Positions 27,857 to 36,588 of a stretch of DNA of 64,000 nt are shown piece by piece. The number at the start of each line of letters is the position of its first letter. Position 1 is the stretch's first letter. The stretch comes from Candidimonas sp. GTDB lineage: Bacteria; Pseudomonadota; Gammaproteobacteria; Burkholderiales; Burkholderiaceae_B. The translations under genes were made by a program, and so were the position numbers. The stretch lies in NCBI GenBank assembly GCA_004297945.1, contig SCRC01000060.1, forward strand, positions 1 to 64,000, given 5' to 3'. The notes under the pieces are model-generated. The model had not been told where the DNA came from. It searched no databases and worked only from the letters and a program-made list of their open reading frames with translations.

Positions 27857-29021
27857 TTTAATCGACGAAATAGGCGCTCAGCTGCAGCAATTGCAGGCGC
27901 AGAACCTGCTACGCGAAAGACGCATCGTTGATGGTCCGCAAGGGCCGTTTCTAAGTGTTGAAGGCGTGCCGCATCTGGCGTTTTGCAGCAACGATTATCT
28001 TGGCCTGGCAAATCATCCCACACTGATTGCTGCTGCTCATCAAGGTGTTGATAGTTTTGGCGTGGGTGCATCGGCGTCGGCGCTGATCAGCGGGCATAGC
28101 CGTGTTGTCGAAGATCTGGAGGTGGCTCTGGCGGCTTTTGTCGGTATGCCCAGAGCACTCCACTTTTCCAGTGGCTATATGGCTAATATGGGAGTCATTC
28201 CAGCCTTGGTCGGTCAAGGCGACACCTTGTTTTCAGACCGCCTCAATCACGCGTGCCTGATCGACGGTGCGCGTTTGTCGAAGGCCGAATTCCGCGTATA
28301 TGCGCATGGCGACATGGCGCAATTGGAGCGGCGCCTGGCAAAAAATTCCAGCCCTCGCAAGCTAATCCTTAGCGATGCAGTGTTTAGCATGGACGGCGAT
28401 ATCGCGCCGCTGCCCGAGCTGGTGGCGCTTTGCGAACGATACGATGCGTGGTTGTTGCTTGACGATGCGCACGGCTTCGGCGTGCTGGGCCCCCAGGGGA
28501 GAGGCAGTTTGGCCCATTTTGGCCTGGCCTCGCCACGCGTGTTGTATATGGGTACGCTTGGCAAGGCGGCAGGTGTTTCCGGTGCATTTGTGGCCGGGGA
28601 TGCGACGCTGGTGGAATGGTTGGTGCAACGGGCTCGCACCTATGTGTTCACGACGGCCAGCCCGCCGTTGCTGGCCGGCGCCTTGCTGGCAACCTTGGCG
28701 CTGTTGCAGACTGATGATACGCGTCAGCGGCATCTGCGTGGGTTAATCAAACAGTTGCAGCTTGGCCTGGCCGATTTGCCTTGGCGCTTGTTGCCGTCGG
28801 AAACGGCAATTCAGGCGCTTGTAGTTGGAGACAATAAATTGGCCCTTGATTTGATGCGTGAGCTGCGTGATCAGGGTATTTGGGTGCCCGCCATCCGGCC
28901 TCCGACAGTGCCTAAAAATACTGCCCGTTTGCGGATATCGTTATCGGCCGCTCACACAACCGAACAGGTCGCTCGTCTGATTGCCACTTTAAAAATTTTG
29001 GCGGAAAAATATGCTGGATAA
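27849..29021 (+). CDS. bioF: 8-amino-7-oxononanoate synthase
   Basis: 390 residues. PLP enzyme condensing pimeloyl thioester with alanine. Motifs: FCSNDYLGLANHP, GVGASASALISGHSRVVEDLE, FSSGYMANMGVIPALV, DDAHGFGVLGPQGRG, and the PLP lysine segment GTLGKAAGVSGAF. GTG start at 27849 lies inside the P450 gene. Ends with an 11-nt overlap into bioA. Confidence 0.95.
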   Translation: MGNLIDEIGAQLQQLQAQNLLRERRIVDGPQGPFLSVEGVPHLAFCSNDYLGLANHPTLIAAAHQGVDSFGVGASASALISGHSRVVEDLEVALAAFVGMPRALHFSSGYMANMGVIPALVGQGDTLFSDRLNHACLIDGARLSKAEFRVYAHGDMAQLERRLAKNSSPRKLILSDAVFSMDGDIAPLPELVALCERYDAWLLLDDAHGFGVLGPQGRGSLAHFGLASPRVLYMGTLGKAAGVSGAFVAGDATLVEWLVQRARTYVFTTASPPLLAGALLATLALLQTDDTRQRHLRGLIKQLQLGLADLPWRLLPSETAIQALVVGDNKLALDLMRELRDQGIWVPAIRPPTVPKNTARLRISLSAAHTTEQVARLIATLKILAEKYAG

Positions 29022-30384
29022 AACCTATCCTCAATCGGATCTGGCTCGGCGCAGTCTGAAAAGCGTCTGGCATCCTTGTACCCAGATGCAGCATCACGAC
29101 ACCGTCCCGCTCGTTCCAGTCAGCTATGGTCGCGGCGCGTGGCTGTATGACGCCGATGGAAAGCGCTATCTGGATGCCATCAGTTCATGGTGGGTCAACC
29201 TGTTCGGTCATGCGAATCCGCGTATCAATGCGGCGCTCAAAGAACAGCTGGACAAACTGGAACACGCGATGCTGGCGGGATTTACGCATGAGCCGGTGGT
29301 TCGTTTGTCGGAGTGCCTGGCTGCGCGCACAGGAAATGTTCTGGGCCATTGCTTTTTCGCTTCGGATGGGGCGTCGGCGGTGGAAATCGCGCTAAAAATG
29401 AGCTTTCATGCGTGGCGCAATGCCGGCCATGGTGCCAAACAAGAGTTCGTCTGCCTCCAGGGTAGTTATCACGGAGAAACCATTGGCGCGCTAGCGGTCA
29501 CCGATGTGGCTTTATTTCGTGATGCCTACGGTCCGTTATTGCGGCCGGCGCATGTCGTCATGTCGCCCGATGCGCGCGCTGCCCAGGACGGTGAAACAGC
29601 CGCGGACGTGGCGCGCCGCGCCGCCGTCGCGCTAGAGTCCTTGCTGCGGCAACGTGCAAAGCATATTGCCGCTGTCATTATCGAACCCCTGGTGCAATGC
29701 GCGACGGGGATGGCGATGCACGATCCGGTTTATCTGTCGGAAGTACGTGCGTTATGCGATCGTTACCAGGTTCACCTTATTTTTGATGAAATCGCGGTCG
29801 GTTGCGGGCGTACAGGGACGTTTTTCGCCTGTGAACAGGCCGCTGCGATCGGCACCGATGGAGCACCAGTCTGGCCCGACCTTGTTTGCCTGTCAAAGGG
29901 TATCAGTGGCGGTTATCTGCCTTTGTCGCTGGTCATGACAACGGATGCGATCTACCAGGCGTTTTACGATGCTGACATGACCCGAGGATTTCTCCATTCC
30001 CATTCGTATACCGGTAATCCCCTGGCCTGTCGTGCGGCATTGGCCACGCTGGAAATTTTTGAACAAGATGATGTGTTGAACGCGAATCAGGTACGCGCGC
30101 AGCGCATCACGGCAGGGTTGGACGAATTGGCGAATCACGCGCAGGTGCGCAATTTTCGCCAACGCGGCATGATCTGGGCATTTGATGCGGCCATAGACGA
30201 TCCGGCTGCCAGAGCCCGCTTTTCACAACGTTTTTTTATCAAGGCGCTCGAAAGCGAATTACTGCTGCGCCCCATAGGCCGCACCGTTTATCTGATGCCC
30301 CCGTATATCCTTGACGAGGCGGAATGCGAGCTGTTGGCGGCGCGTACAACCGCTGTATTTGAAAGCGTGGTGGCTCATGCCTAA
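29011..30384 (+). CDS. bioA: Adenosylmethionine-8-amino-7-oxononanoate aminotransferase
   Basis: 457 residues, class-III aminotransferase. Motifs: VWHPCTQMQHHD (BioA-specific N-terminus), DAISSWWVNLFGHANPRIN, GSYHGETIGALAVTD, LIFDEIAVGCGRTG, and LSKGISGGYLPLS with the PLP lysine. Converts KAPA to DAPA using SAM as amino donor. Overlaps bioF and bioD. Confidence 0.96.
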   Translation: MLDKTYPQSDLARRSLKSVWHPCTQMQHHDTVPLVPVSYGRGAWLYDADGKRYLDAISSWWVNLFGHANPRINAALKEQLDKLEHAMLAGFTHEPVVRLSECLAARTGNVLGHCFFASDGASAVEIALKMSFHAWRNAGHGAKQEFVCLQGSYHGETIGALAVTDVALFRDAYGPLLRPAHVVMSPDARAAQDGETAADVARRAAVALESLLRQRAKHIAAVIIEPLVQCATGMAMHDPVYLSEVRALCDRYQVHLIFDEIAVGCGRTGTFFACEQAAAIGTDGAPVWPDLVCLSKGISGGYLPLSLVMTTDAIYQAFYDADMTRGFLHSHSYTGNPLACRAALATLEIFEQDDVLNANQVRAQRITAGLDELANHAQVRNFRQRGMIWAFDAAIDDPAARARFSQRFFIKALESELLLRPIGRTVYLMPPYILDEAECELLAARTTAVFESVVAHA

Positions 30385-31114
30385 TCTGAAGTGTGCCTAT
30401 TTCGTCGCCGGCACCGACACTGAAATAGGTAAGACACTGATCGCGAGCAGCCTGTTACATGCGTTGACGCAAACGGGCCTTAGCACGGCGGGTATGAAAC
30501 CTGTCTCTGCCGGCGCCGAGTTGCGCGACGGCATCTGGCACAACGACGATGCCGATGCGTTGGCAGCGCAGGCAAGCCTAACGCTGCCAACGGAGCTGGC
30601 GACCCCCTACTTGTTGCGTGAACCCACTGCGCCGCATATCGCGGCGGCGAAGGAAGGATGTACGATAGATCTGCCGCACATTTTGGCCTGCTACACGCAG
30701 ATCGCGGCACGCGCCGATGCCGTTGTGGTCGAGGGTGTTGGCGGCTTTCGGGTGCCGCTCAATCAGGCCGTTGATACGGCCGATCTGGCGCAGAGGCTGG
30801 GCTTGCCGGTTGTACTGGTAGTCGGTTTGCGCCTGGGCTGCATCAGCCACACGCTACTGACAGTGGAAGCGATTGCCGCACGTGGGTTGCAACTTGCGGC
30901 TTGGGTTGCCAACACCGTTGATGACCATATGCTCAACAGCGACGCTACCGTCGATGCGCTTGCGTCGCGTATCGCAGCGCCTTTGCTTGGCAGGGTTCCA
31001 AGGTTTTCGACCGTGTCTCGCCCTGGCGCAGAGTGGGTGTCAGCGGTTGGTCGTTATCTGAATTTTTCAAGCCTGCCGGGTTGGCCGGCTAATGCAACGC
31101 CCCTTAGGCAGTGA
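30377..31114 (+). CDS. bioD: Dethiobiotin synthetase
   Basis: 245 residues. ATP-dependent carboxylation and ring closure of DAPA. P-loop AGTDTEIGKTLIASSLLHAL, MKPVSAGAE, EGVGGFRVPLN, and VVGLRLGCISHTLLT are standard BioD blocks. ATG 30377 overlaps the bioA stop by 8 nt. The longer frame from 30311 is a read-through of bioA in another frame and lacks homology. Confidence 0.95.
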   Translation: MPNLKCAYFVAGTDTEIGKTLIASSLLHALTQTGLSTAGMKPVSAGAELRDGIWHNDDADALAAQASLTLPTELATPYLLREPTAPHIAAAKEGCTIDLPHILACYTQIAARADAVVVEGVGGFRVPLNQAVDTADLAQRLGLPVVLVVGLRLGCISHTLLTVEAIAARGLQLAAWVANTVDDHMLNSDATVDALASRIAAPLLGRVPRFSTVSRPGAEWVSAVGRYLNFSSLPGWPANATPLRQ

Positions 31115-31123
31115 CGTGAAAAA

Positions 31124-32788
31124 ATGATCAAATTTGACGTGGCCATTATCGGAAGCGGGTTGGCCGGCCTGACGACGGCACTGCATCTTGCTTGCGATAA
31201 AAAAGTAGTCATTATTTCCAAGAAGGCGTTGCTCGATGGCGCCAGCAACTGGGCGCAAGGAGGTATTGCTGCCGTGCTGGATTCTCACGACAGCCACGCT
31301 GCGCACATCGCCGATACGCTGACGGCAGGCGCAGGATTATGCGACGGAGCGGCGGTGCGCTATATGGTTGAGAATGGCAAATCGGCTATTGACTGGCTCA
31401 TTGAACAAGGTGTGCCCTTTACACCCGATGCTGGGGCAGAGTTGGGTTTTCACTTGACACGTGAAGGCGGGCATAGCCAGCGTCGCATCATTCACGCGGC
31501 GGACGCCACCGGCCATGTGGTGCAAGTTACGCTTGAACAAAAGATACGTGCGCACCCCAACATTACCTTGTTGGAGAATCACTCCGCAGTCAAGCTCATT
31601 ACCCGTAGAATCGAGCGCAGGTCAGTTGATGCCCAGGCTGAGGATATCGCCGAGTCCGACAGAAGCAGGAATCCAATGCAATGTCTTGGCCTATATGTAT
31701 TTGACGAAGCCCGCGACAGCGTCGAAACCGTTCTTGCCGATCACACGGTGCTTGCCACGGGTGGCGCTGGAAAAGTCTATCTGCATACCAGTAATCCAGA
31801 CACGGCGACGGGCGATGGCATCGCGATGGCGTGGCGTGCCGGATGCCGGGTGAGCAATATGGAATTCATGCAGTTTCACCCAACCTGCCTTTATCACCCG
31901 ACGGCCAAGTCGTTTCTGATTTCTGAAGCCCTGCGTGGCGAAGGCGGGTTTTTGAAAATCCCGGCTGTGGCGCAGACAGACGCGGGCCAGAGGTTCATGC
32001 AACTTTATGATGAGCGGCTCGAGCTCGCGCCGCGCGATGTGGTTGCACGGGCTATTGATGCCGAGATCAAAAAGCGCGGCCTCCATCATGTCGATCTGGA
32101 TATCAGCCATTTCTCGCCGGCGTTTATCGAGGAGCATTTTCCCACTATTTACGCAAGATGCCTGACTTATGGCATCGATATCACACGCGAGCCCATTCCT
32201 GTCGTACCGGCGATGCATTTCACGTGTGGAGGGGTGGTGACCGACCTGGCTGGTCGCACGGATATTCCTTGCCTGTACGCGGTGGGAGAAGCTGCATGCA
32301 CGGGCTTGCATGGTGCCAATCGGCTGGCGAGCAATTCCTTGCTTGAATGCCTGGTCATGGGTCGAAGTACCGCGCAATTCATCAAGCGTCAGACCTTGCG
32401 TACAGAACTACGATGGCGGGAAGCCGTATCCGATTGGGATGATAGCCGGGTGGCGGATGCCGATGAAGCGGTGGTGATCTCTCATGCCTGGGACGAAGTG
32501 CGCCGCTTGATGTGGAACTATGTGGGCATTGTGCGCAGCGATAAACGATTGGCGCGCGCACAGCATCGCATCAATTTATTGCAGGAAGAGATCGAAGCGT
32601 ATTACCGAAGCTATCGAGTGAGCAGCGACATGCTGGAGTGTCGCAATCTAGTCCAGGTCGCGGCGCTCGTCGTGGAAAGCGCCATGTCGCGCAAAGAGAG
32701 TCGTGGCCTGCATTTTTGTCAGGATTACCCTTACACCTTGCCTAAAGCGTTGCCAACCGTGCTGACTCCCAATACGGAATTTCGCTAA
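31124..32788 (+). CDS. nadB: L-aspartate oxidase
   Basis: 554 residues. FAD enzyme oxidising aspartate to iminoaspartate for NAD synthesis. GxGxxG loop VAIIGSGLAGLTTALHLA, DGASNWAQGGIAAVL, HLTREGGHSQRRIIHAADATG, MEFMQFHPTCLYHP, and TGLHGANRLASNSLLECLVMG are all present. Nine bases after bioD in the same direction, so NAD and biotin synthesis are transcribed together here. Converges on nadC with only 4 bp between. Confidence 0.96.
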   Translation: MIKFDVAIIGSGLAGLTTALHLACDKKVVIISKKALLDGASNWAQGGIAAVLDSHDSHAAHIADTLTAGAGLCDGAAVRYMVENGKSAIDWLIEQGVPFTPDAGAELGFHLTREGGHSQRRIIHAADATGHVVQVTLEQKIRAHPNITLLENHSAVKLITRRIERRSVDAQAEDIAESDRSRNPMQCLGLYVFDEARDSVETVLADHTVLATGGAGKVYLHTSNPDTATGDGIAMAWRAGCRVSNMEFMQFHPTCLYHPTAKSFLISEALRGEGGFLKIPAVAQTDAGQRFMQLYDERLELAPRDVVARAIDAEIKKRGLHHVDLDISHFSPAFIEEHFPTIYARCLTYGIDITREPIPVVPAMHFTCGGVVTDLAGRTDIPCLYAVGEAACTGLHGANRLASNSLLECLVMGRSTAQFIKRQTLRTELRWREAVSDWDDSRVADADEAVVISHAWDEVRRLMWNYVGIVRSDKRLARAQHRINLLQEEIEAYYRSYRVSSDMLECRNLVQVAALVVESAMSRKESRGLHFCQDYPYTLPKALPTVLTPNTEFR

Positions 32789-32792
32789 GCCA

Positions 32793-33668
32793 TTAGGGCG
32801 TCTGCACGATACGCATGGAAAAATCGACGGCACGAACATCTTTCGTCAGGCTGCCGATAGAAATGCGGTCTACCCCAGTTTCGGCAATATGGCGTACCGT
32901 CTCTTTGTTGATGCCGCCTGAAGCCTCCAGCAAGGCGCGGCCAGCGGTTATATTCACGGCTTTACGCATGGCATCGAGACTGAAATTGTCCAGTAGTATC
33001 GATGTTGCCCCGGCTGCTAATGCCTGCTCGAGTTGGGCCAGGTTTTCTACTTCTATTTGAACCGGCACGCCTTGTGGCAGCGCTTGCGCAAGTTTCATTA
33101 CAGCGGCCACGCCGCCGGCGGCGGCGATGTGGTTCTCCTTGATCAGCACGCCATCGTATAAGGCTAGCCGTTGATTGGCGCCGCCGCCCATGCGCACCGC
33201 GTATTTTTGCGCCAGCCGCAGTCCGGGCAGGGTTTTGCGTGTATCCAGAATCTTGGCTTTAGTGCCGTCCACGACGCGCACATAGTCCCGTGTCGTGGTT
33301 GCCGTTGCAGACAGCAATTGCAGAAAGTTCAATGCACTGCGCTCGGCCGTCAACAAGCCTCGAGCCGGTGCTCGGATGCGGCACACCAGGCTATTGGCGC
33401 GCATGAGTTCGCCTTCTGCGTAGCTCCACTCGATGCGGGTGCGTGCGTCGCAGCGCAGCATGATGGATTCGAACCAGGGCGCACCGCACAGCACGGCCTC
33501 TTCGCGTACCTTTAGTTCGGCCGTCATCATGTCGTTGATGGGTACGAGAAGCCCCGTCACATCGCCGCTGCCCACATCTTCGGCGAGCGCCGCTTCCACG
33601 TTGGCCAAGAAAGCCGCTTGCAGCGTTGCATCAAAAGACACGAACGGATTATTTTTCAAGTTCGACAT
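32793..33668 (-). CDS. nadC: Nicotinate-nucleotide pyrophosphorylase (quinolinate phosphoribosyltransferase)
   Basis: 291 residues. Converts quinolinate and PRPP to NaMN. Motifs: EDVGSGDVTG, ERSALNFLQLLSATAT, ILDTRKTLPGLRLAQKYAV, VRMGGGANQRLALYDGVLIKENHI and the C-terminal EASGGINKETVRHIAETGVDRISIG. Eight bases after nadA on the same strand. Confidence 0.96.
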   Translation of the reverse strand: MSNLKNNPFVSFDATLQAAFLANVEAALAEDVGSGDVTGLLVPINDMMTAELKVREEAVLCGAPWFESIMLRCDARTRIEWSYAEGELMRANSLVCRIRAPARGLLTAERSALNFLQLLSATATTTRDYVRVVDGTKAKILDTRKTLPGLRLAQKYAVRMGGGANQRLALYDGVLIKENHIAAAGGVAAVMKLAQALPQGVPVQIEVENLAQLEQALAAGATSILLDNFSLDAMRKAVNITAGRALLEASGGINKETVRHIAETGVDRISIGSLTKDVRAVDFSMRIVQTP

Positions 33669-33676
33669 GTGTGCGC

Positions 33677-34810
33677 TCAGGCTGGGCCTATTCCAGAAAA
33701 AAGGGCTTGTTCTTTGGCCAGGTCGGCACCGGGGCGAACATTTGCCTTGCGCCGGGCGGCGAAATCCAGCATGCGATCAATACAGACCACCGCGCGGCGG
33801 CCGATGTCTGCGTCCAGCATTACTTCGTTGGCGCCGGATTCAAGCGCGTCCGCCAGGCTCTGCAGCGAGTTCATGGCCATCCACGGGCAATGCGCGCAGC
33901 TCTTGCACGTGGCGCTATTGCCTGCGGTCGGGGCGGCGATAAAGCATTTGCCTGGCGCGGCCTGCCCCATCTTGTGCAACAAGCCTATGTCGGTGGCGAC
34001 GATGAACGTCGTTGCATCAAGCGTTTGCGCCGCCCTGATAAGCTGCGACGTTGAACCCACCACGTCTGCCTGTGCAATGACAGCCGCAGGCGATTCCGGG
34101 TGAACCAAGACCTTGGCCTCGGGATGTTCTTGGCGCAACAGTTCCAGCTCCAGCCCCTTGAATTCATCGTGGACCAGGCACGAACCCTGCCACAACAACA
34201 TATCGGCGCCTGTTGTTTTTTGAATATAAGCACCCAGATGCTTGTCTGGCGCCCACAGTATTTTTTTGCCCTGCGCATGTAGATGAGCCACGATGTCCAG
34301 TCCTATGGACGAGGTCACCATCCAGTCGGCGCGGGCTTTGACGGCGGCGCTGGTGTTGGCGTAAACCACCACCGTACGTTCAGGGTGTGCATCGCAAAAC
34401 GCGGAAAATTCAGTGGCGTCGCAACCCAGATCCAGCGAACATGTCGCTTCCAGATCAGGCATGATGACACGCTTGTGTGGGCTCAGGATTTTCGAGGTTT
34501 CCCCCATGAAACGCACGCCGGCCACTACCAACGTCTGGGCTGCATGGTCGCGTGCGAAACGGGCCATTTCCAGCGAATCCGACACACAGCCGCCCGTTTC
34601 CTCCGCCAAATCCTGAATGTCGGCGTCGACATAATAATGCGCCACGAGCACTGCCTGCTGCTGTTGCAGCTGCCGTCTGATGCGCTCCTTCAGAATTTGT
34701 TGTTGATCGGCAGAAGAGGGGGCGTTTACACGCGCCCATCCCTGTGCAACCATACTCGACCCAGAGGACATGTGTGGCCGCTCAAATTCAACGACTTTGA
34801 TTGTGGACAT
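33677..34810 (-). CDS. nadA: Quinolinate synthase
   Basis: 377 residues from ATG 34810. [4Fe-4S] enzyme making quinolinate from iminoaspartate and DHAP. Blocks: [40 protein letters not shown], the cluster cysteines in CSLDLGCD and GSCLVH and [15 protein letters not shown], and HPES. The frame extends to 34846, but ATG 34810 gives the usual N-terminus; no clear ribosome site is seen before either. Upstream of it, the 34811-35395 interval holds only the BrnT/BrnA remnant. Confidence 0.93.
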   Translation of the reverse strand: MSTIKVVEFERPHMSSGSSMVAQGWARVNAPSSADQQQILKERIRRQLQQQQAVLVAHYYVDADIQDLAEETGGCVSDSLEMARFARDHAAQTLVVAGVRFMGETSKILSPHKRVIMPDLEATCSLDLGCDATEFSAFCDAHPERTVVVYANTSAAVKARADWMVTSSIGLDIVAHLHAQGKKILWAPDKHLGAYIQKTTGADMLLWQGSCLVHDEFKGLELELLRQEHPEAKVLVHPESPAAVIAQADVVGSTSQLIRAAQTLDATTFIVATDIGLLHKMGQAAPGKCFIAAPTAGNSATCKSCAHCPWMAMNSLQSLADALESGANEVMLDADIGRRAVVCIDRMLDFAARRKANVRPGADLAKEQALFSGIGPA

Positions 34811-34884
34811 GGATGGCGAAGAAAAAGAACTACAAGTGGAGAACAATCATACGCGGATTCAAGTCTGATATGCAACGGCGACTC

Positions 34885-35070
34885 TTACCGTTCGCCATGC
34901 TGTCGCACGTACTCACGCAACACGCCATCCGTGCGAGCTTGCCAGCCCTCGCCGGTAGCTCGAAAATAATCCACCACCTCCCGGCTGCACCGCACGGACA
35001 GCGAGACTTTGTCGTATTACCGTGAGCCCGCGCGGGTCGTGCCTGCCACTCGAAATTGATGGGTGTCACA
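34885..35070 (-). pseudogene. Decayed BrnT/BrnA toxin-antitoxin remnant
   Basis: On the - strand, 35013-34885 encodes DKVSLSVRCSREVVDYFRAT then GEGWQARTDGVLREYVRQHG and a stop, a close match to the C-terminal ribbon-helix-helix end of BrnA antitoxins. A TAA lies in frame just upstream (35019-35017) and no start codon serves it. In another frame a GTG at 35070 begins VTPINFEWQARPARAHGN, which resembles the start of BrnT toxins (INFEWDxxKA). The simplest reading is a deletion joining brnT 5-prime to brnA 3-prime. BrnA part likely; BrnT part tentative. Confidence 0.6.
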
Positions 35071-35395
35071 AAAGGCGAAACGAAATCAATAACATAGGGC
35101 GCATCCGCATTAAAACGTGCACGCTGAGCCAGACAGATCAGCGCGTTGCGAGGGAAGCAAAATGAGTAATTCCCGTATGGACCCCGCAGGACTCCGAGCG
35201 GGCCTTTGGCACTCCCCACGCGCAGTTCGCGGTATCTGCCTTCCATCCGCACACGGGCTTCGTGCCGTGTGCCGGGGGTCTGCCTGCCTGATCCGTCCGC
35301 CATCCACATCACAAAGCGGACATATCGCGAGCTACAAAGCCAGACATTCTATATGCTCTCGACAGTCTGTGCTTGCTGGATAGCTTACGTTTTAT

Positions 35396-35944
35396 CTACG
35401 CCTGAATTTCGTTATTTTGCTCAACCAAGTGGCTTGCGAGATGGATGGCCTGCGTGCTTCCTTGTGCCAGTCTACGCATCATGTCGCTGAGATGCTGGAA
35501 CTCCTTCCGGGTGAGAGTACCGAACAAGGCGTCATTGATGGGCCGCTGAAGTGCGGCCAAGTGTTCCAGGCGCCTCAAGCCTTCCTTTGTCACGGCAAGA
35601 CAGACCCGTCGCCTGTCGTTCGGGTGGCGCGCCTTTTCCAGCAGATCAAGTTTGACCAGTTTGTTCGATTCCGTCGTGATGAACGTACCACTTACACGAA
35701 GTTGCTCGGCTACTTGAGCAACGCCTACGGTGCTGTCGTTGGGTGGGGTATGGCTCACTACAATGAGGATTTGGTACTGAATCGGCGATAGGCCGATGTA
35801 GCCTGCAAACAGACCCCGCGCTTCTGTAAGACTATCTGAGAAGGCGAATAGATCATAGAGCATTCTGCGAAAGCCTATGTCGTCACCGTCCTCGCCGAGC
35901 AACTCAGCCCTAGCTACGGTTCTGCGTATTATTTCTATCGACAT
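35396..35944 (-). CDS. MarR-family transcriptional regulator
   Basis: 182 residues. Winged-helix core: LSPIQYQILIVVSHTPPNDSTVGVAQVAEQLRVSGTFITTESNKLVKLDLLEKARHPNDRRRVCLAVT, the complete MarR HTH plus wing with the DRR wing tip. Start at 35944 (MSIEIIRR) is favoured by AGGA 7 nt upstream; the open frame reaches back to 36028 through the promoter region. Divergent from the flavin reductase gene, with a palindrome over the shared promoter, so a role as repressor of the monooxygenase operon is likely. Confidence 0.9.
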   Translation of the reverse strand: MSIEIIRRTVARAELLGEDGDDIGFRRMLYDLFAFSDSLTEARGLFAGYIGLSPIQYQILIVVSHTPPNDSTVGVAQVAEQLRVSGTFITTESNKLVKLDLLEKARHPNDRRRVCLAVTKEGLRRLEHLAALQRPINDALFGTLTRKEFQHLSDMMRRLAQGSTQAIHLASHLVEQNNEIQA

Positions 35945-35964
35945 TGTGGTTCCTCGTTTACTCA

Positions 35965-36009
35965 TTGACAAATAAAATACCTTTGTTAGAATGCTATTTG
36001 ACAAAGGTA
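35965..36009 (+). promoter_or_regulatory. Promoter and MarR-type operator of the monooxygenase operon
   Basis: TTGACA (35965-35970), 16-nt spacer, TAGAAT (35987-35992): a strong promoter directed at the flavin reductase gene. A perfect inverted repeat TACCTTTGT (35978-35986) and ACAAAGGTA (36001-36009), 14 nt apart, covers the spacer end and the expected start site, so a bound dimer would block RNA polymerase. The region also lies over the 5-prime side of the divergent marR gene, allowing autoregulation. Confidence 0.7.
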
Positions 36010-36045
36010 CATAATAATCGATCATCACAGTGTAGTGGAGACAAA

Positions 36046-36564
36046 ATGGACAGCAAAGCCTTTAGGCAGGCCCTGGGGGAATTCGCCACCGGGGTGGCTG
36101 TAATCACCGCTGAAGGCTCGGATGGCGATCCAATCGGCATGACAATGAGTTCCTTCAATTCCGTGTCGATTGATCCTCCACTCGTGCTTTTTAGCGTTGA
36201 TCGATGCGCCAACAGTTTGCCGGCAATGAGCAAAGCTAAAGGTTTTGCCGTGAATGTCTTAGGCCGCGAGCAAGAGGATATCGCAAATCGGTTCGCCCGT
36301 GCACTTAGTGATAAGTGGTCGCAGGTCAAGTGCCGTGTGGGTATTGCCAAGGCGCCACTCATCACCGGTGCATTGGCCTCTTTTGAATGCGAGCCCTATG
36401 CTCAATACGATGGTGGAGATCATATGATCTTCGTGATCCGTGTCCTTCGTCACACCGTTCGGGCAGGTAACCCTGCTCCTCTGGTTTTCTTCCGCGGCCG
36501 ATATCGCGATCTAGTCGGTGAGACAGAGCGTGAACCTACCTGGCCGCTTCCCATTCACTATTGA
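36046..36564 (+). CDS. Flavin reductase component of a two-component monooxygenase
   Basis: 172 residues, flavin_reduct (HpaC/RutF-like) domain: MDSKAFRQALGEFATGVAVITAEG, GMTMSSFNSVSIDPPLVLFSVDR, FAVNVLGREQEDIANRFA and a C-terminal PLVFFRGRYRDL. It supplies reduced flavin to the oxygenase encoded 24 bp downstream. ATG 36046 follows GGAGAC; the open frame to 35944 runs through the promoter and is not coding. HpaC-type reductases use NADH and diffuse FADH2 to the oxygenase. Confidence 0.9.
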   Translation: MDSKAFRQALGEFATGVAVITAEGSDGDPIGMTMSSFNSVSIDPPLVLFSVDRCANSLPAMSKAKGFAVNVLGREQEDIANRFARALSDKWSQVKCRVGIAKAPLITGALASFECEPYAQYDGGDHMIFVIRVLRHTVRAGNPAPLVFFRGRYRDLVGETEREPTWPLPIHY

Positions 36565-36588
36565 ACTGCTCACTTCGAGGAGACACTC

